The notes: generated by a model from the sequence alone, not told the origin. A stretch of 64,000 nucleotides of DNA from Zygaena filipendulae (GCA_907165275.2 OU015665.1:8618001-8682000), one strand, 5' to 3'; counted from the stretch's first letter, positions 11,673-23,235 are shown. Program-made: numbers and translations.

Positions 11673-13444
11673 AATTGTCTTTTTGAGTACCTAATGTAGG
11701 TAGTACTTGATATCAATGAAGTCTTTAGGCAAAGTTATTCACCTTTAGGTTTAGTTTTAAATAAGTACTATAATAAATAAATATATAAATACTAGTGTAT
11801 CTACTTTCATACCTAGGGCCACTAACAAGGCAACGTGTGGTCCACATACCATTTTTGAACAATATCCACTCGATGTCCTATTGATATTATTGTTTTATAT
11901 TTTTAATCCTACTAAAAGAATTAAATATAAGTGTATAGCTCAAGCTACTTTTGTCGTCGATACCGTCCGCCTAAAGAACCTCAGGAAGTACCACCTCCTC
12001 GCTTATTTCTGTCACAAATCGTAATTTCTGCTTCTCGGTTCCGCACGGAATCTTAATTCTTCTTAAACATGACAAATTTAAAGGAAAATTTCCTAAACAG
12101 AGATAACACAAATCAGCTACATTCGTAGTCAATCAGCTCTGAGGCTTGTTTTGTATTCAAACTATTATTTAAAGCTCCATATACACTTACACGTGCTGAA
12201 CGATGGTAGAGCGATATGGTTTAAAAAAACAAAACAATAATACAGTTGCAAAGTATAACAATCAATAACTAGGTATGGAATGGCATTTAAAAGTGCTAAA
12301 AAAAACATGGAAATAGTGAAAGACAACAATAACTTTTTAGGTTTACAACAAATAAAATTGATTTGCCCTATAACGCTAACGCCTAGATTTTGTTATTTTG
12401 TGTAAGTGTAAAGTTCAATAACAGCCTCGCTATCGCTTGACAACGTACGTCTGTGAGGAGCTTTATACGTTTTACATACGAAAGTTCGCGTGTACAAATG
12501 AGATTGACAGACCGGAATCAGTGCAAGTATACATTACTTATCCTGTAACTCAATGTTTGAGTTGATTGAAGTCTACGTGATATTTATGTAAATTTTGAAC
12601 AACATGTAGCTGGCTTAACATAATTTATAAGTACAAAACGCAATGCCTGTCTGGCTGTACAATTTTCCGATTTAAAACAACCAATTCTTATTATAATGCG
12701 GCTTTAAAAAATTGCGGATTTTTTTTCTTGTAGTGATAGATCTGGATAAAAAGAAAAAGTATAATTTCAACTTGTGCTTCTGTTGTGTAGCGGTTACCAT
12801 TAATGTCGATTTCTCGGTGTTTTTTGGAAGTATATTACTTAAATAAGACCAGAAATATGTAGTTTACATGAACAATAAAAATTGGTTAAGTACTTAGTTT
12901 TATGTGTCTGCTAAAACTTCTAATCATGGTATCATAAATCGATAGTAAATATGGTATAGATTCCTGATAAAACTACTTTTTTTAAAGTTGTCCTGTCAAT
13001 CTAAACAGATCTTTGACCCTACGAGAGCGGCTGTCGCGACACGTCGTTTTAAGAAGACACCGGTATTCCGTCTATTTTTACATGTTTATTGATGTAAAAT
13101 AAATATTATAAAATATAGATATCGAGCTTGCCTAATGATTACATTAAATTATTGTGTGTCTAAATTGCATTAAGTTTTACTTGTGAAGTAATAAATGAGT
13201 GAGTGAATTTGTGTTTTTCTAAGGTACTTTTTGCTTCAATTAGCCTCCTAACCTTCTAAAACCAAGGAAATAGGTTAACTACTTAATTGTAATTGCTGAT
13301 AATCTTTGCATTTTTATAACATTCAATAACTACTTTTTGATGAATGAAAGTATAAAAAAAGTATATACCTAACAATATTAATATTTTTAATGAAATATTT
13401 TAGATGATAATAATTATATTGATTTTATTTAGCGGTTGGCGATA
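11673..13444. other. AT-rich stretch without recognised features
   Basis: No long open frames are present and no known repeat was recognised. The content is simple AT-rich sequence. Confidence 0.4.
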
Positions 13445-13790
13445 GGGATGTTGACAACTTTTGAAAATCAAAATTCTAATTAGTCCGTCATTTAGATAAT
13501 CAAAAATCATTAGACACGTATTTTTTTATTTTTCAAATAAATTAAAATACACAGAGATACAATGCATTAAAGTTTAGGGTGGGGGCTCGTGACGTCACTT
13601 ACCGCTACAAGCCGCCATACAAACTGCACTAGTTAGTGACGTCATGCGAAATTTCAACTCAATGTATCGCCGTTATTTTTTAATTACGTAAAAAAATAAA
13701 AAATACGTGTCCAATATTTTTTATTAATCTACAAGACGGACTAATAAAAAAAAATTAGTCAAATAGCCTATTCTCTTAACGAGAATCAAA
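13445..13790 (-). mobile_element. MITE family B (GTCCGTC), copy 1
   Basis: The inverted ends contain 'TTAGTCCGTC' (about 13480) and 'GACGGACTAA' (about 13735). Inner blocks 'ACACGTATTTTTT' and 'AAAATACGTGTCC' are also inverted. The centre carries two TGACGTCA palindromes at 13590-13597 and 13637-13644. It lies in the opposite orientation to the copies near 19.8 and 20.7 kb. It is non-coding; outer limits are approximate. Confidence 0.8.
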
Positions 13791-15411
13791 ACACTGAATA
13801 ACACAAATAGGTACAACTGGTTGATAATAATATTGAAATGCGAAATCAAAAAGTGGCCTGCGGCACAAATCTGCAGTATTTATCAGCACACGTATGGCAC
13901 TGTAATGAGGGCAGAGTAGGATTGCCGCCTGCATATTGTCATTGCTACTCTATTGTTCACTCTATATGGTGGCGCCACTGTGTATGCGTTCATTGCGCTC
14001 TATTTGGACGTATCTAAATAGGCATAGATCTATGAGCGGCTTCTTATTTCGAACGCGCCAATTTTACCTGACCTCCCCCGTTCCTCTTTTCTATTACAAC
14101 ACCGGTAATAGAAAACTGCTTTGTATGGTTTCAAAAAGATCTTTTTATAATGGATAAATCTACAGATGGTTACGTATGGAGTTACATTGTCAAAGTTAGA
14201 GCTTTCTTCTCTGTTGTTGACTTAATTAGTAAGCTGGATATGTGAATGGCAGTGCAATGCGTTCTCTGTTGCCAAAGTAAATCTAGAAGCATCGTTATGT
14301 TGAAAATATGGGTTCTGTCGGCGTTTGCGTCTCGGCATGTTAGTATGAATGCTGATTAGCTTTTGTCTTGCTTCTTCATGTTTACATTCCTATGCGCTAT
14401 TTAGTTTATTTATTAAATCAATGTTATAATTACTCGGTTTTGTTTAAAAGAGGGCTAATCAAAAGAGAATTTATTGGGCCGAAACGTCTGTTTACATAAA
14501 ACACGCCGCATGCAATCGGACGAAATGAACATACATCAAGCATCAACAATAGCTCTATATTAATTAAACAAAGGTACGAATGTTGCGTGCGCACAGACAA
14601 TACGGGCTGTTTTACGTAATAAAGAATCAATAAGACTAAAACCGTGTTAAATCAACATTGGGCGAAGGCAAGCAAAGACAAGAAACGAATCCGGCAATTT
14701 ATGGTCGCATTCAAGTAGAGCGGTTGAACGCTAGAACGGGAATGCAAATGACGCTATATTTTTCATTGTCTCCTCAGTTACGGTGCTTCGTGTAAAAACG
14801 TGCATCTTTAGATAAAATAACGCTAGCTGTGACGCATGAGATGAAATAAACATTTTAAAATAAATTGTATCTATCTACTTGTTACGTAGTTCTATGGCGT
14901 TTATTAACGCATGCTTTTTGTATTTTGTTCCAGTTTTAATTAATTATACGAGCAGATTTTCATAATAATATTTTTCTTTGAATATCGTAATAATTATCGT
15001 AATTCTACAGTTTTATTTTTATTTATAAATACTGGCTGATTACAGTTGTCTATGTCTATGTGTTCCCAACTCTCTGCATTGTAGGCTAATTTTATTAGGG
15101 ACGCGCCCGCACCCGAAAAAGGCGCGAAACACACGCGATATAAAAAATGGCGGCATGCGATTTGAATGCGTGAATTATTGTCTTTTAAGGAGAAATAATA
15201 CACCTTCGGAAAATAATACGAGTAACACCCACTGGCAACACATAATGGTGTTTGAAAAATGACGATAAGGGAATGGTTTTTGTTATAATTTCTTTTTCTT
15301 GAGTGTTTTTCTTTCATTTTCTATTTTCTTTTAACGTAAACCACATAAAATTTATGAATTGGGTTATAAATTTTATTCTACTGAATGAAATATTTAAGGG
15401 ATTATAGTATG
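13791..15411. other. AT-rich stretch without recognised features
   Basis: Open frames of 73, 66 and 107 codons (13936-14157, 14430-14630, 14994-15317) show no recognisable domain and are treated as chance. No repeat family was recognised. Confidence 0.4.
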
Positions 15412-15530
15412 ACTAGCCGTTGCCGGTGACTTTATCTGCGTGAATTTAGATATTCCCTCACGAACTGTATACAAAGATAAAAAGTATCTTATGGCAAAAC
15501 CGTTATGGTGGAAATCCGTTAGCAACTAAT
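15412..15530 (-). mobile_element. Diverged Helitron-like 3' part
   Basis: It begins 'CTAGCCGTTGCCGGTGACTT' and continues with 'AGATAAAAAGTATCTTATG'. This keeps the order of the family's 3' half in reverse, with many substitutions. Confidence 0.45.
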
Positions 15531-16371
15531 GAATATTAACTTTGAAAAATTTCTACTCGTAAAACTGTGAACTTGAACTTTTGTTTATTCGTTATCGTGG
15601 ACATCTTTGAAACTCTTTTGATTTGGCGCCCCTTTTCTGATTAACCTTTTGTGCCTAAGTATATCTAGGTAGGTATATAAACTTTATTAGTTTTATTTTT
15701 TGCACGTTAGCCTTGTGGTCGTTTCGTGTCATTGGGCGATATGATTGTTCGTCTGTCTGTCATTATGTTGATTTATCATTGACATGATTCAACTAATAGG
15801 GAAAAGGGGGAAGGAATTAACAATTTAATGTGGTAATAGGTGCTTATGTTATAACAAACACCGCGTCACAAGAAACTGTTTCGGACTTTACTTTTACTAT
15901 TTAATAGATTGTATAGTAAAACTGAAGATTATATTTGTCTATCAGCGGTTTCCTAAAATCCTTCTATGCCTTTAGTCAATTGAGCGAGTTGAGGTTGCCG
16001 ATAGGAATCACTTTAATCCCAATAGACAGAGATTATTTTATGTGGATATAACCATTAACCACTGAGCAAACAATAACTACGTTTTAAGAGTCGGCACTTT
16101 CATACTAATGGCTGAACCGATCTATGAAAGCATTTTGTGCCAACCTTACCAATGCAATGTATGACGCGGTCATAGTGGTCAAGTAGGCATTCCAAAGTTG
16201 GTAAGGGAGTTCGCGCATAGATCCATCTTTTGCTTCAAGGGAGTGTCGTTGGGCTGGATATATCGGTGGGGAACAAGCTCATCATTCATAGGTTTCTGAT
16301 TACGAGTGCAGATCAGTGAGTTTTTTATTTTAATTATTTATTTAAAGAAATTTATTGCACTTTGCTTACAC
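15531..16371. other. Unassigned stretch
   Basis: No gene is present. The segment at about 16110-16290 is somewhat less AT-rich but could not be assigned. Confidence 0.35.
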
Positions 16372-16577
16372 TTGCTGTGCCCCGCGGTTTCACCCGCCGT
16401 AATTTCGGAGTTCCCGCAGGAATTCCGGGATAAAAGTACTCTATGTCCTTCTCTGTACCCCTGACAACGAGCATGCCAAATTTTATCCAAATCCGTTCAG
16501 CTGTTTTTGCGTGATTGAGTAAAATATATCCAAACATCTAAACATCCACACTTTCACATTTATAATATTAGTAGGAT
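16372..16577 (-). mobile_element. Helitron-like element, near complete
   Basis: On the minus strand it runs from TCCTACTAATATTATAAATG (16577 side) through 'AACGGATTTGGATAAAATTT' and 'AATTCCTGCGGGAACTCC' to the hairpin and 'GGGGCACAGC'. The last bases are mutated (CAAG instead of CTAG). It is immediately followed by a piece of another repeat at 16578. Confidence 0.85.
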
Positions 16578-16660
16578 TTAAAGAACTTTATTGCACTTTA
16601 TCGTTCAAAAGGCGGACTTAATGCCTAAGGCATTCTCTACTAATCAACCTTTTGACTAGG
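16578..16660 (-). repeat. LINE-like 3' fragment ('GGACTTAATGCC' family), copy 1
   Basis: The block 'TTTATTGCACTTTATCG...GGCGGACTTAATGCCTAAGG' followed by 'CATTCTCTAC' is shared with 62475-62555. I recall such ends as 3' parts of CR1-type LINEs in moths, but that is from memory. Confidence 0.4.
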
Positions 16661-16667
16661 TGATAGT

Positions 16668-16712
16668 TTAGTGGCAGGTTACAGGCTGCAGGTTACAGGT
16701 GGCAGGTTACAG
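16668..16712. repeat. Small tandem repeat (GGTTACAGGYKGCA)
   Basis: Three to four copies of a 12-14 bp unit built on GCAGGTTACAG stand in tandem. Confidence 0.7.
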
Positions 16713-18162
16713 AATAGGAAAAATTATTTAAAACTTATATACCTAAATAATATAACCACGAATACATCAAATAAAGTTTTTCCATCTAAATTTTGATTAT
16801 ACTATGTATTTATATTGTGATGATTTCCTTCAAAGCATTACTGAAGATAATATTTCGATGCACCGTGAACGATAGTATTGGAATATTCCTAACTCGAAAT
16901 AAAGGGAAAGATAAGGGGAATCGTTATAATTAATCGCTAATGCAAATATTGATTGAATTTCTCCTCATCTCGCTACCGTACAAGGGCGCGTGCGCAACTG
17001 CGTATGTTCCATGTCGCAGGTGATCGATTGAGAATATCTAACATTTTCACGTTTTCTATCTTAATGAAAATCAAAGACAATCAACAAAGTCGTCATCTTA
17101 TACAGAGGTTACAAACATTCTTGTAGTTATTTTTATACGAAACGAATATATTTTACGCTACTACGTAAATTTGTATTCACGAAATTTCGTGACCATTTGA
17201 CGAAGAAATAGTACATTGTTATCCTAGGGGTGAAAGTAAGTCTTTCTCCCGAGGATAACGCTGTGCTTTTCATTACGAATGCAAGGAAAGTCAAAATAAA
17301 AATAGGATTAATAGGAATTAGCTAAAGAAAAAATGAATGAATTTTATTTTACATAAATCATCCATTAGGTGTGCTACTGGCCAGTAAGTATGCCCCCTAT
17401 GACATAAAAAAAAAACTTGAGTTTCTGCAGTATCCAGCTGTCAGTTGAAAGCGATTCTCCCTAGGGCTGAAAAGTGTTACTTTCAACCCGCTCCTCAGGC
17501 AACTTCAGACCTTCTTTCCGAGTATGAGTAATGAAAAAGAGTTTTGTTTTAACATTTAAGATACAAATGTTACTCACAAATGAATAACTCATTTGTGAGG
17601 TAGGTAACCATCACCATGTGCTTTATTTGGGTAGCTTCGGTTAAGTGTCAATGAATATTTATGGTGTGTAATTTAAATGGTCTACTAAAGTCTGCCTAGT
17701 TATACTAAAAGGTGATATTTTATTTAAATTGCGTATCACATAACGTATTCTAATACGTTAGGTACGATCTTAATATCCAACGTATGCAAATGAAAACTAT
17801 AATCGGAGCGAAACGGCCGATTTGTCAGACAAATATATGAAATCCGCGGCTTATTACATCAACCGACTTTATGTGACCAACAACGCTTTATCGCCGAGTA
17901 ATTCCAACGTTATATTAAAATCACTATCTACTATAATGTCTGTGTGATAAAATGAAATGGCACGTTCGATAGAACTCCGCGAGCTCCACTTATGTGGTCA
18001 GAACGGTGCTTTCGCGTATCGGAATTGTTAATACGAGGAGCAAATGTATGCTGAGGTCACTGGGAAGCGAACACCGGCTTATTAGATAAGCCGAATTCTA
18101 CAAAATGACCTTGACTCGTGACTTATTAGATTCAAGGCTTTTTTTTTAATTTTCCAAAGTAA
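16713..18162. other. AT-rich stretch without recognised features
   Basis: No gene or repeat family was recognised. A short direct pair 'CTCACAAATGA / CTCATTTGTGAG' near 17573-17600 forms a small hairpin. Confidence 0.4.
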
Positions 18163-18378
18163 TCCTACTTAATATTAAAAACGCGAAAGTTTCTAAGTAT
18201 GAATGGATGGATGGATGGATGTTTGTTACTCCTTCACTCAAAAACTACTGAATGGATTTAAATGAAACTTTACAATAATATAGCTTATACATCAAATTAA
18301 CACATAGGGTACTTTTTATCCTGGAATTCCAGCGGGAACTCCAAAATTAACGCGGGTGAAACCGCGGGGCACAACTAG
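18163..18378 (+). mobile_element. Helitron-like element, complete, with ATGG microsatellite
   Basis: It starts TCCTACTTAATATTAAAAAC at 18163. A (ATGG)n run lies near 18203-18222. It continues with 'AAAACTACTGAATGGATT', 'CTGGAATTCCAGCGGGAACTCC' and hairpin CGCGGGTGAAACCGCGG, and ends CTAG at 18375-18378. Both TC and CTAG termini are present. Confidence 0.9.
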
Positions 18379-19138
18379 GTAAAAATAATGTAGGAAACTG
18401 ATTTAGTTACCGTCCTGTACAAGATAAACGGAGAGGAATTTTAAACCAAAAGTTTCATAGGAAACTTAAAAAAATTAAAATAGTTTCAACGGCCAGTATT
18501 TTTTTTTTTGTGTTTAACACCTAACGTTACAAAAACGTTTTTGGTGTATTGTCAATAGGTACTCGTAAGTCGTAATTAAAACGTTGTCAACCACTGATTC
18601 AGCAGGACTGCGTATCACCCAGCAGCGTTGATAGGTAAAAGTTAGTTACTAGCCTGCTCATATCCCAGTAGCTAGCACACACGACAGCGAAACGGGACCA
18701 ACGGCTTAGGCATGTTTAGAGATAAATGATAAAGATACAAGGGAGATTTAAGAATATGCGATAGGGCAGGTACAGACGCGCCTTCAAGCTGAATATCGTG
18801 TGCTGTCGTTGATTTGCATACTGTCAGGTGCTCTGTACAGTTACACGATACAAAAACAGCTGTACGACGACCGTAGTGACGCATCAACATACATATTTTT
18901 GCAAAACGCTCTTGTGTTATTATGGCAAACGAAAGTTGTGGGTACTAGAAGAAGAAAAATTGTGTTGGTTATCAACGGTAACACACCATGTAGAGACTTG
19001 TTTCTTGAGTTCAATAAGTTGGAAAACAAATTGTTTGATTATACACTTGACTTCGTTGTACTGTAAATATGATTTAGTTTCGTAATTTTAATTTAAGAGT
19101 TAGTTTGGTAACGCTTTGTTTAACGCGTAAAGAAACTG
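18379..19138. other. Unassigned stretch with overlapping short open frames
   Basis: Open frames overlap on both strands between 18672 and 19085 (up to 88 codons) but none contains a recognisable domain. The absence of stops on several frames at once suggests chance rather than a gene. Confidence 0.35.
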
Positions 19139-19376
19139 ACGGCCGCACTCAGAGTCGACTTTAATGATTACTTAGTTAAGTATAGATTTTTAAAACAAAA
19201 CTGCCGCAATCAGACAAGTTTAATAAATTAGTGTTAATTGATATTTAACTAATTAAGTTACATCTCATTAAGTGCCAACTAACATTAATTTACTGAACGT
19301 CTCTGATTGCGGCAGTTTTGTTTTAAAAGTCTATACTTAACTAAGTAATCATTAAAGTCGACTCTGAGTGCGGCGG
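19139..19376. mobile_element. MITE family C with about 73-bp inverted arms, copy 1
   Basis: Left arm 19141-19213 and right arm 19304-19375 are almost perfectly complementary. Both contain 'GCACTCAGAGTCGACTTTAA', 'TTACTTAGTTAAGTATAGA' and 'AAAACAAAACTGCCGCAATC' or their complements. The spacer is about 90 bp of AT-rich sequence. A second, more diverged copy is at 35868-36032. Confidence 0.9.
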
Positions 19377-19814
19377 TTAAACTAAAACAACAAAAAAAAC
19401 TATAACCACAAAGAATGTGTGTAGACTGTAAACAGATGTTCCCTACGAATTTTAAGTTGAAAAACAATTAAAAATCCAATTACGTATTAAAATTGAATGA
19501 AAATTGCCAATATACAGTAATTAATATAATTACCTGTCGCGTCGGCTGGACACGTTCGATATGCATCAGTAAACGTGTATAAGCAAGATTAATCTCGCAG
19601 GGAATATGTGAGAGTCATTTAACGTGCTAATTAGAAGAGACCAGCGGACCGCTTCATTAACTGCGACGTGAGCAGCCGACCCCCGAGTGACGGACACACA
19701 CGGACGACCCGCTCGTAACGTTTATGTGAATATATGCACGTTGTAACATTACAGTCAGGGGACCGATCGCGGTATTTTTGAACGATATACTTTGATATTA
19801 GGTACCAAAACGGA
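19377..19814. other. Unassigned stretch
   Basis: A GC-richer patch lies at about 19625-19715. No gene or repeat was recognised. Confidence 0.35.
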
Positions 19815-20150
19815 ATTGGCTAGTTGACAAATTTTTTTTAGTCCGTCGTGTAGATTTATAAAAAAAATATTGGACACGTATTTTTTCTTTTTTTACGTAA
19901 TTAAAAAATAACGGCGATACATTGAGTTCAAATTTCACGGGACGTCACTATCCGGTGCAGTTTGTACGGGGTTTATACCGAATAATGACGTCACGAGTCC
20001 CCTACTCTATAAACTTTAATGAGCTTTATCTATGTGTAGGTATTTTCATTAATTTGAAAAAGCAAAAATACGTATCTATTATTTTTTTATTTTCTAACTG
20101 ACTGACTAATTAGAATTTTGATTTTCTTACCCCGGAAAATACCCAATTTA
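19815..20150 (+). mobile_element. MITE family B (GTCCGTC), copy 2
   Basis: It contains 'TTAGTCCGTC' at about 19838, 'TTGGACACGTATTTTT', 'ACGGCGATACATTGAGTT', a centre with GACGTCA (19941-19947) and TGACGTCA (19986-19993), then 'AATACGTATCTATT' and 'CTGACTAATTAG'. It has the same internal order as 20714-21041. Confidence 0.85.
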
Positions 20151-20569
20151 GATTTCTTTAGCTCCTGACGCTCGTTCAAGTTCGGTCAAAGGTTAAACAA
20201 CATTATTTTCTTAATAAGAGTTGAATCTTCATCTTTAAAATAACCAGCGCGATATGAAATATGCTTAAAATATTGCCTATTTTAAATGTTTGACGTTTGG
20301 TTTTGTTTTGGTAATGTCGTTATAAAATAGCGCGATCGGCCTCCTGGGGGAACACCTTTATAAATAACCCTTTAAAAAATTCAAACGATATACATTACTA
20401 AAAGAAAATCTTTAAAATAGGTAACAAATGTTTTAAGCAAATTTCGTATTACGTTGATTATTTTACAGATTTACTTTATTTAGAAGATAATGTTGGTTAA
20501 CCTTTTACCGAACTTGAACGAGTGTCAGGATCTAAAGATATCCTTACTTAATTATCCTTATCCTTACTG
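20151..20569. other. Unassigned stretch between two family B MITEs
   Basis: The stretch is AT-rich and no feature was recognised. It is the spacer between two same-orientation copies of family B plus the Helitron-like insertion at 20570. Confidence 0.35.
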
Positions 20570-20695
20570 TCCCTACTATTATGCGAATGTTTGTTTGTTG
20601 TCAGGGGTATAGAGAAGGACATAGGGTACTTTTTATTCCGAAATTCCCGCGGGAACACCTAAAATAACGTGGGAGAAACCGCGGGAAACAGCTAA
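20570..20695 (+). mobile_element. Helitron-like element, internally deleted
   Basis: It opens TCCCTACTATTATGCGAATG, retains 'AAGGACATAGGGTACTTTTT' and 'AATTCCCGCGGGAAC', and ends with the hairpin and CTAA at 20692-20695. The central part is deleted. Confidence 0.8.
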
Positions 20696-20713
20696 TCTAT
20701 AAATATAAATAAT

Positions 20714-21041
20714 GGGCATGTTGCCTAATTTTTATTTTTTAGTCCGTCTTGTAGATTATTAAAAAATATTGGACACGTATTTTTCCTTTTTTTACGTAAT
20801 CAAAAAATAACGGCGATATATTGAGTTGAAATTTCGCGTGACGTCACTATTCTGACAGTTTGCATGGCGGTTTTAGCGGTTAGTGACGTCACGACCCCCT
20901 TACCCTAAACTTTAATGCGCTTTATCTCTGTGTATTTTGATTTATTTGAAAAAGCAAGAAATACGTGTCTATTGTTTTTATATTTTCTAACTGACGGACT
21001 AATTACAATTTTGATTTTCAAAAGTAGTCCACATCCCTGTT
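20714..21041 (+). mobile_element. MITE family B (GTCCGTC), copy 3
   Basis: It contains 'AGTCCGTCTTGTAG' at 20741, 'TTGGACACGTATTTTT', 'TAACGGCGATATATTGAGTT', two TGACGTCA sites (20839-20846 and 20884-20891), 'ATACGTGTCTATTG', 'CTGACGGACTAATTA' and an outer end 'AGTCCACATCCCT' mirrored in copy 1 as 'AGGGATGTTGAC'. Confidence 0.85.
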
Positions 21042-22244
21042 ATCTAGGTATGTGACATTTCCCAGTTTTCTTTTGGTGAGCGACGCCGTTGTCTGAACTA
21101 AATACAGGTTGTAACGCAACTATGTAGGTATGTATATTATATGAGAACACACAGTAGTTTGCGATGTGTTGCATTTGAGTTTTGTTTAGTTGTTAATGAA
21201 CCTGTAGGCGGGTTCGTACGTACGTTACGTACGTAAATATGTTACGAACATTGGTGTTTACCCCGAGTTTCAATGTTTAGTTAGTTTAAGTTATCTTTTA
21301 ATAAAAAAGTGTATGTAAGTATTTATCTGACACCAGTAATACAAGCTCAGCTTATAATTAGCTGGGGACCAGGTAGCTGTGTGGTAATGTAAACATTTTT
21401 ATAGTTATTTATTTATTTTAATTTGCCAAAACATTCGAAAATTCAAACACTGCACTTTTTACCGAAGTGCATAATATCATTTGGATGTACTTAATTCCTT
21501 TTGTAAATTGTAAAAAAAGAAATATTGATAAGCGAACACGGATCCATATTTTATCTCGCGCCAATACGGTATATGCGTGTCGCCTTGCTCTACATTACTG
21601 AGATTGAATAAAATTTAAACCACACACTACAAAATAGATTAAAATATTAATTGGTAGTGCAATTTCACAATAAAATTAATGCTAATTCGGAGCGCGTCGC
21701 TCGGCGCCGTCAATTTTGTAAGATCACGCGCACTATTACAATTAGGCTGTGTTCTGCGCATGCGCGGTGCGCGGGCGCCGCTTCGAGGACACAATTTGTT
21801 TTGCAACACTTGCTTATCTTTGCTTGAGTCGAAGTAGTTCAGGTGCCAATTAATCTTAGACGACTACCTAGATTTTATAGGCGACGGCAATAGTGTTAAA
21901 GGAAATAAACATTATGTGTCTAAACTACTCAACTCATCGCCTTCTGAAGATTGAGGTGTAACAAAATTTGCTTCTTAAAAAAAAAAAAAGTTTTTCATGG
22001 GAATCGAAGATTTTTTTATCCGCAAGATTGCGGTGTCCTCCAAGAGCTACGAGAAAGATTTTGCTTAATATAGCACCATGGTTTACAATTTCAAAAGATA
22101 CTTAATAGATATCCATACATTTATTTCACAACTCGTTAAAGTCCATAAATAGAAAAAAAAATAACTGAAGACACTTCACAACAGAATTGGTAACAGAAAC
22201 TCATTTTCAATTGGAAGAGAAGAAACTCATTTCTTTTTTAAGCT
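21042..22244. other. Unassigned stretch containing a CpG-rich patch
   Basis: Most is AT-rich and empty. A CpG-rich patch at about 21688-21790 is listed separately. A short palindromic 'GTACGTACGTTACGTACGTAA' run lies near 21216-21236. Confidence 0.4.
21688..21790. promoter_or_regulatory. CpG-rich patch with NRF1/Ewg-like palindrome
   Basis: 'GGAGCGCGTCGCTCGGCGCCG' is followed by 'CTGCGCATGCGCGGTGCGCGGGCGCCG'-type sequence, very unlike the AT-rich surroundings. TGCGCATGCGC is the core bound by NRF1/Erect-wing proteins in animals. This may be a promoter or a conserved regulatory element; no adjacent exon is visible. Confidence 0.3.
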
Positions 22245-22546
22245 ACTATCTGGGCCCCGCGGTTTCACCCGCGTCAGTTTCCGAATTCCCGCAGGAACTC
22301 CAATGTATCCTAATTTACTCCTTAGTTATCAGGTAAGTCCCGCAGTGAAGTTCCGTCAAAATCGGTCGAACCGTTTCGGAAATTCACCCGCGTGATTTCA
22401 AAATTCCCGCAGGAACTCCAAACTTTTATTCTTCTTCTCGTTACAATAACAAACACAACAAAAAAAGAATTAGTGAAATCAGTCCAGCCGTTCACGCGTG
22501 ATGCCGTGACCAAGGAAAACAGGGATTCATTTTTATATAGGTATAA
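22245..22546 (-). mobile_element. Compound of two diverged Helitron-like 3' parts
   Basis: Two successive reverse-strand blocks each hold a GC hairpin ('CCCCGCGGTTTCACCCGCG' and 'TTCACCCGCGTGATTTC') followed by 'TTCCCGCAGGAACTCCAA'. A 'CAAAATCGGTCGAACCGTTTCGG' block separates them. This is a partial tandem or nested pair directly abutting the triplet at 22547. Confidence 0.7.
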
Positions 22547-22775
22547 TAGCTGTCCCCCGCGATTTCATCCGTGGTAATTTCGGAGTTCCCGCGGAGGTTG
22601 CGGGAAAAAAATACTCTATATCCTTCAGTTCCCGAAGGAATTCCGGGATAAAAACTATCCTATCTTTTAAGTTGGACCATATCATAAATGGTTACAAAAT
22701 TTTATCAAAATCCGTTCAGTAGTTTCGGAGTCCATCGCGGACAAACAACGTGACACGTGATTTATATATATTAGA
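22547..22775 (-). mobile_element. Helitron-like tandem array, unit 1
   Basis: On the minus strand it reads TCTAATATATATAAATCACG ... GGGGACAGCTA(T). It shares the whole 229-231 bp unit with the next two copies and is joined to them with no spacer. Confidence 0.9.
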
Positions 22776-23006
22776 CTAGCTGTCCCCTGCGATTTCAACC
22801 GCGGTAATTTCAGAGTTCCCGCGGAGGTTGCGGGAAAAAAAATACTCTATATCCTTCAGTTCCCGAAGAAATTCCGGGATAAAAACTATCCTATCTTTTA
22901 AGTTGGACCATATCATAAATGGTTACAAAATTTTATCAAAATCCGTTCAGTAGTTTCGGAGTCCATCGCGGACAAACAACGTGACACGTGATTTATATAT
23001 ATTAGA
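22776..23006 (-). mobile_element. Helitron-like tandem array, unit 2
   Basis: The unit is 231 bp. CTAG at 22776-22779 is its 3' end on the minus strand, and its 5' TC end at 23006 directly abuts the CTAG of unit 3. It has the same order of blocks as units 1 and 3. Confidence 0.92.
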
Positions 23007-23235
23007 CTAGCTGTCCCCCGCGATTTCATCCGCGGTAATTTCGGAGTTCCCGCGGAGGTTGCGGGAAAAGAGTACTCTATGTCCTACAGTTCCCGAGGGA
23101 ATTCCGGGATAAAAACTATCCTATCTTTTAAGTTGGACCATATTGTAAATGGTTACAAAATTTTGTCAAAATCCGTTCAGTAGTTTCGGATCTATCGCGG
23201 ACAAACAACGTGACACGTGATTTATATATATTAGA
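23007..23235 (-). mobile_element. Helitron-like tandem array, unit 3
   Basis: CTAG at 23007-23010 marks the 3' end. The 5' end at about 23235 is flanked by an (AGATA/ATAAG)n microsatellite. It is slightly more diverged than units 1 and 2 (for example 'TTTTGTCAAAATCC' and a 3-bp deletion near 23190). Confidence 0.9.

Noticed and set aside
22547..23235. The 231-bp tandem as a CRISPR-like array or satellite
   Set aside because: The units carry Helitron termini, are joined without spacers and number only three; eukaryotic sequence context.
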